Assembly (NCBI GenBank): GCA_019359495.1
Contig: JAHHHF010000104.1
Coordinates: 1 to 41,313 of the forward strand
Source: Goleter apudmare HA4340-LM2
Lineage (GTDB): Bacteria; Cyanobacteriota; Cyanobacteriia; Cyanobacteriales; Nostocaceae
DNA: 41,313 nucleotides
Direction: 5' to 3'
Positions 33,901 through 41,236 of the stretch are shown piece by piece. The notes beneath the pieces were generated by a model. The model was not told the origin of the DNA and did no database searches. It saw only the letters and a list, made by a program, of their open reading frames with translations. Made by a program: the position numbers and the translations under genes. Within the stretch, counting starts at the first letter, position 1. Every line of letters begins with the position of its first letter.

Positions 33901-34179
33901 AGCAGTGATGTTTGTAGAACCATCATTACTACTACTAGAGGTCATGTATCTCAGACCCTCTACTCCGTTAATTTGCCGCTCTAGGATGTTCGTCACCCCG
34001 CTTTCTACAACCTCCGCACTAGCACCGCTATAGTTAGCAGTCACAGTTATTTGAGTAGGTGTGATTTCCGGGAATCGAGCGATCGGCAGTGTAGGAATAC
34101 TAATTAATCCTAGTAGTAGGATAACCACACCACAGACAGTAGCAAAGATTGGTCGTTTAATAAAAAAATCAACAAACAT
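30973..34179 (-). CDS. RND multidrug efflux transporter, HAE1/AcrB family
   Basis: 1068 residues, usual size. N-terminus MFVDFFIKRPIFATVCGVVI is typical of AcrB-like pumps. TM4 contains LTLASGMVVDDAIVVVEQIS with the paired Asp of the proton relay. Later come GFVFQLQDRRGTGG (porter domain), PGYGYEWSGTALEE and the second-half helices GLASKNAILIVEFANQ and LRPILMTAFSTLLGIFPLTI. The protein works as a trimer in the inner membrane, exporting hydrophobic compounds with the proton gradient, coupled to an adaptor and an outer-membrane channel. The adaptor gene lies immediately upstream on the same strand; no TolC-like gene is seen. The C-terminus is Ser/Pro-rich. Confidence 0.96.
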   Translation of the reverse strand: MFVDFFIKRPIFATVCGVVILLLGLISIPTLPIARFPEITPTQITVTANYSGASAEVVESGVTNILERQINGVEGLRYMTSSSSNDGSTNITATFDSSRNKDIAAVDVQNRVSVVQPQLPDAVQRTGVRVSKQSSSILLGIGLFADNNQYDNIFLSNYADLYIADALKRVKGVSDVRIFGERRYAMRLWLDPNRLASRGLTTDDVTNALSEQNLQVGAGRIGQEPAPKGQSYQIDVRASSRLTQAKEFEDIVLKTENDGTLVKLKDVGRAELGAENYNTFLRFRGNEAVGLGIYQVPGSNALDVAKGVKEEMARLAPGFPPGLKYQVAFDTTSFVEESLTEVFITLMQAVVLVVIVIFVFLQDWRTTLIPALTIPLSLIGTFVFIKAFNFSINSLTLFGLTLASGMVVDDAIVVVEQISRFIQDKGMNPRRAASESMAELFGAVIATSLVLMAVFVPVAFFPGTTGALYRQFALTIAFSITISTFLALTLTPSLCGLLLRQGQEPPRWMGGVFNLINRFLDWVTRGYERSLAWITRFKSIVIGLFIVSLGMTAWLYISVPTAFLPEEDEGYFITLVGGPQGVSLQYTSDVMAKVEKEILQLPEVLGTFAVGGFGFSGSTANSGIIFTTLKPWKERSRPDQSAQGIIGKLRPKLLAIPEARVFPVNPPPIQGLGNFGGFVFQLQDRRGTGGLDNLVQSMGQLLGRANQTPGLQAVFTTFAANTPQLLVEVDRNKAKALQVPIDDIFGTLQTALGSRYVNDFNLQQRNYRVYVQADEQFRSNPKDIGQLFVRSQKNQMIALSNLVKITPTVGAQTINHYNLFRSIEINGSAAPGSSSGEAIKAMERLAQESLPPGYGYEWSGTALEEIDSGGLAPLIFGLGLVFVFLVLAAQYENYIDPIIILLAVPLAIFGALIAQSMRGFSNDVYCQIGLVMLIGLASKNAILIVEFANQLREQGLTIAKAAIEASEQRLRPILMTAFSTLLGIFPLTIATGAGAGSRQSLGTAVFGGMLIATFLSLFVVPVLYIVIKSITERLFKSNRHQQPPTDSMHSDGDSISPSPETEHEVSRF

Positions 34180-34287
34180 AAAGAATGGGTACTAGGGAAT
34201 AAGGAATAGACGCCCGAAATACTGCCTCGCGCAGGATAGACCCAAAGAAGAACACAAGAGTATACTCTCAACAAGTAAACTTAAAAA

Positions 34288-34329
34288 ACTCTGCGTACCT
34301 CTGCGCTCAACTCCGCGCCCCTCTGCGTT
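34288..34329. repeat. Dispersed CTCTGCG repeat between adaptor and pump genes
   Basis: The motif CTCTGCG appears three times (CTCTGCGTACCTCTGCGCTC then CCCCTCTGCGTT), a known type of degenerate direct repeat of cyanobacterial intergenic DNA. A related reverse-complement stretch (CCGCAGAAGCGCCGAGAAAG) occurs in chlH at about 17867. Confidence 0.6.
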
Positions 34330-34365
34330 AAAAAACTCCATACTTTTACACACAGCCAGCAGTAA

Positions 34366-35961
34366 TTAAGGCTTCTGCCCGCCCTTTACATCAGACTCAG
34401 GCATAATAGGTGCGCCATTAGTCAGGTTGAGAATACCGGAAACAACAATTTTTTCACCAGCTTTCAATCCTTCTATCACTTGATAATTACCGCCCTCAAT
34501 GTCTCCCAACTTCACAGGCTTTTGCACAGCTACCAAGGCTGGCATTCCAGATTGGGGTTTTTCTGCTGGTTGGGCGATGAACACAAAATTTTCCCCACCC
34601 AAGGGAGATACTGCTGTCACAGGAATTAAAATTCCTGGGCGTTCTTGCCAAATCACTTTGGCTCGCACGATTTGCTGATTAAGCAGTTGTCCACCATTAT
34701 TGCTAAAGGTAGCTTTAGCCAAAACTGTTTGTGAATCTGCGTTGGTATTGGGGGAGATAAAACTCACCTTACCTGTGGTAGTAGCTTTGCCTTGAGCATC
34801 CAGGATTTGTACTGGTAGTCCCAAACGCAACTGTTTGGCTTGATTGACAGGGATGGATAAATTCAGTTCTAAAGCATCATTTTTAGTCAGTGTGGTGAGT
34901 TCGTCGCCTTTATCCATAAAGTCCCCTACTTTGACCGGAATATCACCAACAATGCCGGTGAAAGGAGCGAGGACATTTGTGTATTGCAGTCTGACTTGGT
35001 TGGCGCGAACTTCAGCAGCAGCCTGATTTACTTGCGATCGCGCTTGGGCAATCTCTTCTTGGCGGGGGCCATTCTCTAATTGCCTCAGGTTTTGTCTTTC
35101 TTGTTCCACAGCCGCCGCTAACTCATTAATATCCGAGTTGCGGCTTTTGCGGAGTTGCTCTAGTCTTCGCTGGGCTTCTCGTAGTCTCGCTTCTGCACTG
35201 CGCTGTTCTCTGAGGTATCCTTCTAACTGGTCTTGAGATACTGCTCCTTCTGTTCTTAAACTTGCGTAGCGCTTGGCTCGTGACTGTGCCAGTTCCAGGT
35301 CAGATTTGGCGGCTTCAATTTGGGCTTGGGCTTGGGCGATTTCTTCAGGACGTGCTCCCGCTTGGGCATCTGTGAGGCGCGCTTGGGCTTGAACTAACCT
35401 AGCTCTAGCTTGAGCAATTTCTTCTTGACGAGTCCCGGCTTTGAGTTCAGCCAACCGGGCACGGGCATTTTCTAGTGTGGCTTTGGCTTGTGATAGTTGG
35501 GCTTGGGCGTCATCACTTTGCAGACGAATCATTACTTGTCCTTGCTGGATGCGATCGCCTTCTTTGACCACAACCTCGGTTATTCTTCCTTCAATCTGTG
35601 GTTTGAGTACCACTGAGCGTGGCGCCTCTAAAGTGCCCACAAATTCCCCAGCTTCCTGCACACTTTCAGTCTCTAAGGTGGCTAGTTTGACCGGAATTCC
35701 CATCGGTTGACCAGCCATTGCGCCAGTACCTGAAATTCCATTACCAGCAAGACTACTTTGCCACCAGCGCCAGCCAAAACCCAGACCTCCAATTAACAGA
35801 ATTATTCCTAAAATCAGCCGCCAATTTCTCTGGGGCTTGGGTGTTGGTATTTTTTCTTTCTCAAGCTGGGAATTTTCTGGTTGCGCCTGACTGGTATCAG
35901 TCACAGTAGGCTGTTCTGTTTCTATGGAAACTGGGTACTCAGGGAACTCAGAATGGGACAT
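34366..35961 (-). CDS. RND efflux periplasmic adaptor (membrane-fusion protein)
   Basis: 531 residues from ATG 35961 (MSHSEFPEYP); the frame extends to a TTG nine codons earlier. One N-terminal membrane anchor (about 46-67). Then the barrel-sandwich hybrid begins (GEFVGTLEAPRSVVLKPQIE, GRITEVVVKEGDRIQQGQVM), a long alpha-hairpin (about 150-310) with repeated QARARLVQAQARL and Q-A-R-rich heptads, and the returning lipoyl half LAPFTGIVGDIPVKVGDFMD. This helical hairpin is longer than in AcrA, partly because ARLAELKAGTRQEEIAQA and ARLTDAQAGARPEEIAQA are repeats of each other. It links the RND pump encoded next to it with an outer-membrane channel. Confidence 0.94.
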   Translation of the reverse strand: MSHSEFPEYPVSIETEQPTVTDTSQAQPENSQLEKEKIPTPKPQRNWRLILGIILLIGGLGFGWRWWQSSLAGNGISGTGAMAGQPMGIPVKLATLETESVQEAGEFVGTLEAPRSVVLKPQIEGRITEVVVKEGDRIQQGQVMIRLQSDDAQAQLSQAKATLENARARLAELKAGTRQEEIAQARARLVQAQARLTDAQAGARPEEIAQAQAQIEAAKSDLELAQSRAKRYASLRTEGAVSQDQLEGYLREQRSAEARLREAQRRLEQLRKSRNSDINELAAAVEQERQNLRQLENGPRQEEIAQARSQVNQAAAEVRANQVRLQYTNVLAPFTGIVGDIPVKVGDFMDKGDELTTLTKNDALELNLSIPVNQAKQLRLGLPVQILDAQGKATTTGKVSFISPNTNADSQTVLAKATFSNNGGQLLNQQIVRAKVIWQERPGILIPVTAVSPLGGENFVFIAQPAEKPQSGMPALVAVQKPVKLGDIEGGNYQVIEGLKAGEKIVVSGILNLTNGAPIMPESDVKGGQKP

Positions 35962-36144
35962 TTTCGTTTTCTCGCTTTTTGGAATCAAACTCCGACAATC
36001 TATCTTTTGGCTGATGTTATGCAGCCATTTCTCTGTTTTGTATGATGTTTTTCTTATTTTTCCTGATATGTATTTTTTAAAACTCTTTGGTAGCGTATAA
36101 ACCCTAGTTTTAAAACAGAGAGAAAACGTAACTTTATGCCCTCA

Positions 36145-36780
36145 TTACTCTTTTAAAAAGGTATTATTTGTCTTTGTGGGGCAAGTACTAATCCCGCGCA
36201 CAAACATATCAACACAAGTTTTAATGTATTCTTCGCTACAATAACCCAGAGCGTCAGGGGTATCGCTCAACCGCAACATCCCATGCAGCAACATGCCACA
36301 GAAACTATCTACAGCAGCTTTTAAATTGACATCTCGGCGCACTGTACCCTTCTCTTGACCCTTTTTGAAGTATGTGACCAGTTGTTCACGCAACGTCTTG
36401 TTAGTCTGATATACAACTAAACGGGCAGCTTCAGGATGTCGCTTTGCTTCTCCAATAAATGTCCTAATTAAGGCTTCATGCTCAACCATCATTTGACTGC
36501 AAAGCTTGGCATAATGCATCAGGTCGATGTGTAGGTTTTGAGTCCACTCATCCTGATTAGCTAAAGCTTCTGCCTGCAAAGATGTAGCTTGTTGGATGAC
36601 AGCTGCCAATAGTTGCTCTTTACTATGAAAATGACGAAACAGCGTAACTTCGTTGACCCCCGCAACACGAGCAATCTCCCGCGTTGTGGCTCCAGATAAA
36701 CCTGCGGTGGAAAATACCTCAGTAGCCGCCTCTATTAATCGTGCTCGTGTCTGTGCTGTTCTTGAAACAAATTTCTCCAT
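36145..36780 (-). CDS. TetR-family transcriptional regulator
   Basis: 211 residues. The N-terminal DNA-binding domain contains the TetR helix-turn-helix: ATEVFSTAGLSGATTREIAR, VAGVNEVTLFRHFHSKEQLL (about 18-58). The C-terminal ligand-binding domain (about 70-205) is divergent, as usual. It is the first gene of a minus-strand set with adaptor and RND pump, so it most likely represses itself and perhaps the pump genes. The start ATG is at 36780. The dyad-rich sequence at 36795-36834 over its -10 box is a strong candidate for its operator. Confidence 0.94.
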   Translation of the reverse strand: MEKFVSRTAQTRARLIEAATEVFSTAGLSGATTREIARVAGVNEVTLFRHFHSKEQLLAAVIQQATSLQAEALANQDEWTQNLHIDLMHYAKLCSQMMVEHEALIRTFIGEAKRHPEAARLVVYQTNKTLREQLVTYFKKGQEKGTVRRDVNLKAAVDSFCGMLLHGMLRLSDTPDALGYCSEEYIKTCVDMFVRGISTCPTKTNNTFLKE

Positions 36781-36794
36781 GCGAGGTAATGTTC

Positions 36795-36834
36795 ATGCAA
36801 GCGCTTACTTGCATGTGTAAGTACTTGCTTGCAT
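36795..36834 (-). promoter_or_regulatory. Dyad-rich operator over the tetR promoter
   Basis: Forty bases made of overlapping dyads: ATGCAAG-CGCTTA-CTTGCAT (36795-36814), CTTAC-TTGCATGT-GTAAG (36804-36821), and two perfect 8-bp palindromes AAGCGCTT and AAGTACTT. A perfect -10 hexamer TATAAT for the minus strand lies at 36833-36838, so a bound repressor would cover the transcription start. The tetR ATG is 15 bp further on. Direct autoregulation is inferred. Confidence 0.7.
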
Positions 36835-36840
36835 TATAAG

Positions 36841-37198
36841 CATATGTTTAAGAAATTTGTATATTGCTGCAAATACAACAGAAAAAAGGACTCTTAACCC
36901 AGACGCAATTTTTCTTTCTTCACCTGAGTTAGACAATCATCAGCCCGGAAATACATTTCCGACAACTAGGGAACACCGATGAAATACAGCGTTGTGCAGG
37001 TAAATGAAGTACACGTGTAGGAGCATAGCTTGCTTCTCCGTCAGGAGTACGTTTGCTCACCCCTAGAGTAATCTGCTGTGTATGTATTATCGAAAGTCTC
37101 TGGTATTTCCCTACCTGTATAGTATTTTTTTAATTGGGAGTCCCTAAGTCCACGATCATCAATAAAAAAAATAACATAGTCAAAACAATTACCTAATA
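36841..37198. other. Intergenic region between tetR and hetF, no gene supported
   Basis: About 360 bp. A short repeat (GGAGCATAGCTTGCTTCTCC and following GTCAGGAGTACG, 37019-37050) resembles a sequence in the hetF/nsiR1 region (GTACGCATAGCTTGTTTCCC, about 40105-40124). The hetF 3' end and the tetR promoter border the region. No intrinsic terminator for hetF with a clear T-run was found. Confidence 0.4.
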
Positions 37199-39727
37199 TT
37201 AATTTTGAGTTGCTGAACTGACCTCACTTTTTTCTTGCAGGAGCGATCGCCAATCGCCAATTGCTTTTTCTGTCCACAGCCAATTCTTACTTAATTTATC
37301 TACCTGGAAATTTACGGGATCATGACTAATGATCATTTGGCGTAATTTGACCGCCTCATTAATATATTGAGATTGCTTCCCAGATGGTTGTTTATTTGCA
37401 GATTTATACAGTCCCAAGGCTAGCCCAGCATAAGGAGTTAGAGCTTCCTTAGGCACTTCCTCGTTTGTGGATACTATCGAAGCAACTTGATTTGGCTGTT
37501 TTAGCGCCAAATTTAAAGCCTGGAACCAATAATCATTGGCTTTGAGTAGATTGTTTTCTGCGTAGTAGGCAAATCCTAATGCATTTGTATATAGCAATGA
37601 ATCGGGTTGAGACTTAACAGCACTTTCCCAGTAACGGCGGGCATCATCAATACTAAATTTTTTATTGCCAATTTGGACAGACTGCCAGGCTAATCGACCT
37701 TTAAAAAAGTTGACAGCCGGATTTTCGGCTTCCTTTTGAGAAACAAGATTTAGAGCAACTTCAGCAGATGGTAGTACACCCCGGTTGAGTAGTTCTTCCA
37801 CAGCTGCTAGCCCCCCTTGTAAATCGCCTTGATTTAATTTTTCTGTCGCAATGGCGGTAACAATTCCAGTTGCAGCCGTCTTTAAATCGACAGGGGCTTG
37901 ATTTTGGGTGGTGACAGACTGCTGAGGAATTGGTGGTATGTCAGGTAACGCTGATATCTGACGATTTTGCCACCAACTCCAACCGATTAAGAATGCGATC
38001 GCACTTACTCCCAAAGCACTCATAATCTGCCACATTGGGCTTTGATTGCGTGTTCTCAATGCTGTGGGTCGTGAAGGGGGAATTGTTGGATTGTTCCAAT
38101 CTTCTGCAAAATTCTCAGGTGTTTTAGTTGTTTCTCCTGAGATTTCTCCCCATAAGCTTGCTTCCTCATCTAAGGCAGCTATTTCCCCTGAAAGATGTCT
38201 GGATGATAGATTATTTTCTGTAACTTGTTGCACAAGTTCGGCAGTCATCGGAGCTTGTTCCGAAATGGCTTTTTGGGTATCAAGCTGACGAAATAAATCA
38301 GAAACAAGTGCCGAATCTTCCGCATAGGTTGGATCATCATATTCAATTTCATCTGCCAGATCGCCCCAAGTATCCTCACCCAGCCAATCCAATCCAGAAG
38401 AGTCTCTTGCCAAGCCACTAGGGAGCATTTCATTAATTGCTAAAGGCAGCTCTGTTTCATCTGCCACACCAGAATACATCCCACCAGGAGTTGCTCTCAA
38501 AGATGGATGATAATCACTTAACAATTCTGGACTTTCAATTATTTCTGGATTGAGAAAACCGTCAAATTCTGGTTGCAGATACAAAATCGGTAACGCCCAG
38601 TACATATGGTGTGAACCATAGGCAGAGATTAACCCCTGGCGTACCCGACTTACACACAAATCTACAGGATATCCCTGATTCAGGTTGCGATAAAACAATT
38701 GGGTGAGTGTCAGCGCTACTTCATCAGGGATGCGTTCTGACATTGCCAAAATACTTCTTATACCACGCTTAACAAGGCTTTCTGTGAGGTTACGTTCGCC
38801 TGTTTCCCCAGCAGTATCGGCGTTAGCTCTATACGCCCCCAAACAGGAGTTAAATACCACCATTTGAATATTATTATTGACGAGCAAGCCTGCTAAGTCA
38901 TCTCCACTCAGGGTTTCTGTTAAGCCTGTTCGCCTACTAACAAGATAAATTTCGCCGCCGTTAGGGCCTAAGTTACTATGACCAGAGTAATGTAAGACGT
39001 GATACCGTCCTTGTTCCAGGGCTTGTGTCAATTCTTCTCGTCCTGGTTGGTCTAGTAGGGTCAGTTCAATATCTGGCAGATAATTACCGTTTTCACCAGT
39101 TCTTGGTGCATTACGGTGCAGTTCTGCTTGTAGTTTAATAGCTTCTTGTTTAAGTAGGTCAAGACGCACTTGATCCGTGGGGGAAGCAATCACCATCAAG
39201 ACTTTGACACCACCTTCTTCTGGTGGTTTGGGGATATTTGTCGTTGGCAAACGAGATCCTGTCAAAATTCCATTTTGGTAGCGAGAAAAAGCAATATAAG
39301 GCCCCGTAGCTAGAGGGCGATCGCCCGCGTGCATTACTTCCCAAGGCAGACGAGCTAACCTAGTATCTTTTAATCCCAAGCGTAAGCGCAATACCTGTTG
39401 ATGGTTCTGAGCAATCCCTTGCGCCGTAATCCAACTATCCCTGAGAGTGCCTTGAAACAGTGCGTTATAAAATTGTTGACCCAGTGCTACCAAGTTTACA
39501 GAGTTTCTGGCGATGTCGCTTTCACGTCCGCCCAAGGCAAAAGCATCACCCTGCAACACTGATTTCAACGGATCATTCATCAAATGCCCAGCAGCCGCCA
39601 ACCAATCAGCTACGGGCCAAGTCACCAGTTCTTCTGCCAACGGCACCCCAGGCGCGACTTGTTCCGTCCGCACCAAGTAGTCATTTTGCCCTACTGGGGT
39701 TACGGAAATGTGAAATTCCTGGGTCAC
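37199..39727 (-). CDS. hetF: HetF-like CHAT-domain cysteine protease
   Basis: 842 residues from a GTG start with GGAG 5 bp upstream. The CHAT (caspase-like) domain covers about 60-390; the presumed catalytic dyad lies in HVLHYSGHSN (His246 or His250) and VVFNSCLGAY (Cys295). An acidic linker (about 400-555) precedes one transmembrane helix (about 565-586) and a C-terminal region of TPR-like helices (about 610-800). HetF of Anabaena has this architecture, is needed for heterocyst differentiation with PatA and HetR, affects HetR turnover and cell size, and lies beside the NsiR1 array, just as here. Orthology is inferred from architecture plus context. Confidence 0.88.
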   Translation of the reverse strand: MTQEFHISVTPVGQNDYLVRTEQVAPGVPLAEELVTWPVADWLAAAGHLMNDPLKSVLQGDAFALGGRESDIARNSVNLVALGQQFYNALFQGTLRDSWITAQGIAQNHQQVLRLRLGLKDTRLARLPWEVMHAGDRPLATGPYIAFSRYQNGILTGSRLPTTNIPKPPEEGGVKVLMVIASPTDQVRLDLLKQEAIKLQAELHRNAPRTGENGNYLPDIELTLLDQPGREELTQALEQGRYHVLHYSGHSNLGPNGGEIYLVSRRTGLTETLSGDDLAGLLVNNNIQMVVFNSCLGAYRANADTAGETGERNLTESLVKRGIRSILAMSERIPDEVALTLTQLFYRNLNQGYPVDLCVSRVRQGLISAYGSHHMYWALPILYLQPEFDGFLNPEIIESPELLSDYHPSLRATPGGMYSGVADETELPLAINEMLPSGLARDSSGLDWLGEDTWGDLADEIEYDDPTYAEDSALVSDLFRQLDTQKAISEQAPMTAELVQQVTENNLSSRHLSGEIAALDEEASLWGEISGETTKTPENFAEDWNNPTIPPSRPTALRTRNQSPMWQIMSALGVSAIAFLIGWSWWQNRQISALPDIPPIPQQSVTTQNQAPVDLKTAATGIVTAIATEKLNQGDLQGGLAAVEELLNRGVLPSAEVALNLVSQKEAENPAVNFFKGRLAWQSVQIGNKKFSIDDARRYWESAVKSQPDSLLYTNALGFAYYAENNLLKANDYWFQALNLALKQPNQVASIVSTNEEVPKEALTPYAGLALGLYKSANKQPSGKQSQYINEAVKLRQMIISHDPVNFQVDKLSKNWLWTEKAIGDWRSLLQEKSEVSSATQN

Positions 39728-39871
39728 AACTTCTCCTGTTCGCCTCCTAAATCTGGGTTGAAACGCGAAAGTTTCAAGTCGATTTTTCGCTCCTTCTGAT
39801 ACCTTAGATGCATCCCATCACTGAATGTTTCTGAAGCAAGTTTTTTTGCCCTTCCCGCTTTGACAAGTTTA

Positions 39872-39907
39872 TCCGGATCGGCTCGCATCTATCCAGAACA
39901 CTTTATT
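39872..39907 (+). promoter_or_regulatory. TCCGGA-type promoter of the diverged NsiR1 unit
   Basis: TCCGGA at 39872-39877 and the hexamer TTTATT at 39902-39907. The offset of 30 bp equals that between TCCGGA and TTAAAT in all eight array units, although the sequence in between differs, which argues the two elements are under selection. Confidence 0.6.
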
Positions 39908-39913
39908 GGTAGA

Positions 39914-39966
39914 TGCACCTTGATCTTCGACTCCCCTAGTTGGTTAACGCCCTCCAGGGGATTTTC
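39914..39966 (+). ncRNA. nsiR1: Diverged NsiR1-like small RNA, antisense to the hetF leader
   Basis: Downstream of its TCCGGA/-10 pair the unit keeps GGTAGATGCACC(T)TGAT at its start and an intrinsic-terminator shape at its end (CCCCT ... AGGGG followed by ATTTTCTT), but the stem and loop sequences differ from the array units. It is transcribed away from hetF and overlaps the probable hetF 5' untranslated region, so it could pair with that leader over its full length. The 5' end is estimated from the -10 position. Confidence 0.6.
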
Positions 39967-40264
39967 TTATCTTAGTAAATACCAACAACCTTTAATAAAT
40001 GAATTCCTGACTTTAAGTAGCACAGTGTAAATAATTAAAGGTTTGTGGTTAGGAATTTAGTCCTCTCTTCCCTTTCCTAAAAAATGCTTTTAGCGAATAA
40101 GACGGTACGCATAGCTTGTTTCCCGCCAGAGTTACGAAAGGGAGCTAGAAACGTTTACTGGGAAATGATTGTTTTACATTACTTAAACATATGTGAATTT
40201 AATTACGCCAACTATAAAATAGTATCTATAACTTGACAATTTACTAACTATATGCAGTGGTTGG

Positions 40265-40307
40265 CTTGGACTCAACTCCTTTGGCTGGTATCTACTAGGT
40301 TTTTTTT
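40265..40307 (+). repeat. Probable decayed NsiR1 unit (3' end only)
   Basis: CTTGGACTCAACTCCTTTGG, CTGGTATCTACTAGG and eight T residues, then AGCAC, align with the terminator end of array units (ACTAACTCCCCGGTAGG ... CCTACTGGGGGA, T8, GGCAT). Its T-run ends 131 bp before that of the first good unit, close to the 122-bp period. The TCCGGA box is lost. Confidence 0.4.
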
Positions 40308-40339
40308 AGCACATAAACATCAATGTTTGAGGAAAATTA

Positions 40340-40375
40340 TCCGGAGGATAGCCAGGAATCATAGAACAGTTAAAT
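40340..40375 (+). promoter_or_regulatory. Heterocyst-type (TCCGGA) promoter, representative of all eight units
   Basis: TCCGGA followed after 24 bp by TTAAAT. TCCGGA around -35 is the motif described for the HetR-dependent DIF class of promoters in Anabaena, including that of nsiR1. The same pair recurs in each unit, so the array has eight independent promoters. Confidence 0.75.
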
Positions 40376-40381
40376 GGTAGA

Positions 40382-40438
40382 TGCACCCTGATAACTAACT
40401 CCCCGGTAGGACAACTTCCTGCTGGGGGATTTTTTTTT
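40382..40438 (+). ncRNA. nsiR1: NsiR1 small RNA, unit 1
   Basis: About 57-60 nt from the estimated start to the end of a nine-T run. The terminator stem is CCCCGGTAGG / CCTGCTGGGG, with a T-G wobble at the fourth pair. This unit follows a TTAT-TCCGGA variant and is nearest to hetF among the good units. Confidence 0.88.
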
Positions 40439-40504
40439 GGCATGGTAGTGGTGCCAAATTTGTCCGGAGGATAGGCAGGAATCATAGAACAGTTAAATGG
40501 TAGA

Positions 40505-40560
40505 TGCACCCTGATAACTAACTCCCCGGTAGGACAACTTCCTACTGGGGGATTTTTTTT
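40505..40560 (+). ncRNA. nsiR1: NsiR1 small RNA, unit 2
   Basis: Stem CCCCGGTAGG / CCTACTGGGG, T8. The upstream spacer has GTGCCAAATTTG before TCCGGA and GATAGGC instead of GATAGCC after it, both seen only here. Confidence 0.88.
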
Positions 40561-40626
40561 GGCATGGTAGTGGTGACGAATTTATCCGGAGGATAGCCAG
40601 GAATCATAGAACAGTTAAATGGTAGA

Positions 40627-40682
40627 TGCACCCTGATAACTAACTCCCCGGTAGGACAACTTCCTACTGGGGGATTTTTTTT
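40627..40682 (+). ncRNA. nsiR1: NsiR1 small RNA, unit 3
   Basis: Stem CCCCGGTAGG / CCTACTGGGG, T8. The spacer before TCCGGA is the GTGACGAATTTA variant, shared with units 4 and 5. Confidence 0.88.
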
Positions 40683-40748
40683 GGCATGGTAGTGGTGACG
40701 AATTTATCCGGAGGATAGCCAGGAATCATAGAACAGTTAAATGGTAGA

Positions 40749-40804
40749 TGCACCCTGATAACTAACTCCCTGGTAGGACAACTTCCTGCTGGGGGATTTT
40801 TTTT
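40749..40804 (+). ncRNA. nsiR1: NsiR1 small RNA, unit 4
   Basis: Stem CCCTGGTAGG / CCTGCTGGGG: two substitutions relative to unit 3, each turning a Watson-Crick pair into a G-U wobble, so the hairpin is kept. T8. Confidence 0.88.
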
Positions 40805-40870
40805 GGCATGGTAGTGGTGACGAATTTATCCGGAGGATAGCCAGGAATCATAGAACAGTTAAATGGTAGA

Positions 40871-40926
40871 TGCACCCTGATAACTAACTCCCCGGTAGGA
40901 CAACTTCCTACTGGGGGATTTTTTTT
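40871..40926 (+). ncRNA. nsiR1: NsiR1 small RNA, unit 5
   Basis: Identical to unit 3 across the transcribed part: stem CCCCGGTAGG / CCTACTGGGG, T8. The upstream spacer is also the GTGACGAATTTA type. Confidence 0.88.
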
Positions 40927-40992
40927 GGCATGGTAGTGGTGTCAAATTTATCCGGAGGATAGCCAGGAATCATAGAACAGTTAAATGGTAGA

Positions 40993-41048
40993 TGCACCCT
41001 GATAACTAACTCCCCGGTAGGACAACTTCCTACTGGGGGATTTTTTTT
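40993..41048 (+). ncRNA. nsiR1: NsiR1 small RNA, unit 6
   Basis: Transcribed part as unit 3 (CCTACTGGGG, T8). The spacer before TCCGGA is the GTGTCAAATTTA variant, shared only with unit 7. Confidence 0.88.
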
Positions 41049-41114
41049 GGCATGGTAGTGGTGTCAAATTTATCCGGAGGATAGCCAGGAATCATAGAAC
41101 AGTTAAATGGTAGA

Positions 41115-41170
41115 TGCACCCTGATAACTAACTCCCCGGTAGGACAACTTCCTGCTGGGGGATTTTTTTT
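41115..41170 (+). ncRNA. nsiR1: NsiR1 small RNA, unit 7
   Basis: Stem with CCTGCTGGGG (G-U wobble), T8. Spacer of the GTGTCAAATTTA type. Confidence 0.88.
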
Positions 41171-41236
41171 GGCATGGTAGTGGTGCCAAATTTATCCGGA
41201 GGATAGCCAGGAATCATAGAACAGTTAAATGGTAGA

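Larger units (their letters stand above)
39728..40331. other. hetF leader and spacer up to the small-RNA array
   Basis: About 600 bp without a protein gene. It holds the hetF ribosome-binding site, a diverged NsiR1-like unit (39872-39966), a possible decayed unit end at about 40265-40307, and a weaker resemblance at 39798-39847 (TAGATGCATCCCATCACTGA). The hetF promoter(s) must read leftwards from somewhere in this region; I could not place them. A plus-strand TTGACA occurs at 40233. Confidence 0.5.

Noticed and set aside
40306-40509. Minus-strand 67-codon frame in the NsiR1 array
   Set aside because: Repeats the same residues with the 122-bp unit and crosses terminators; explained entirely by the array.
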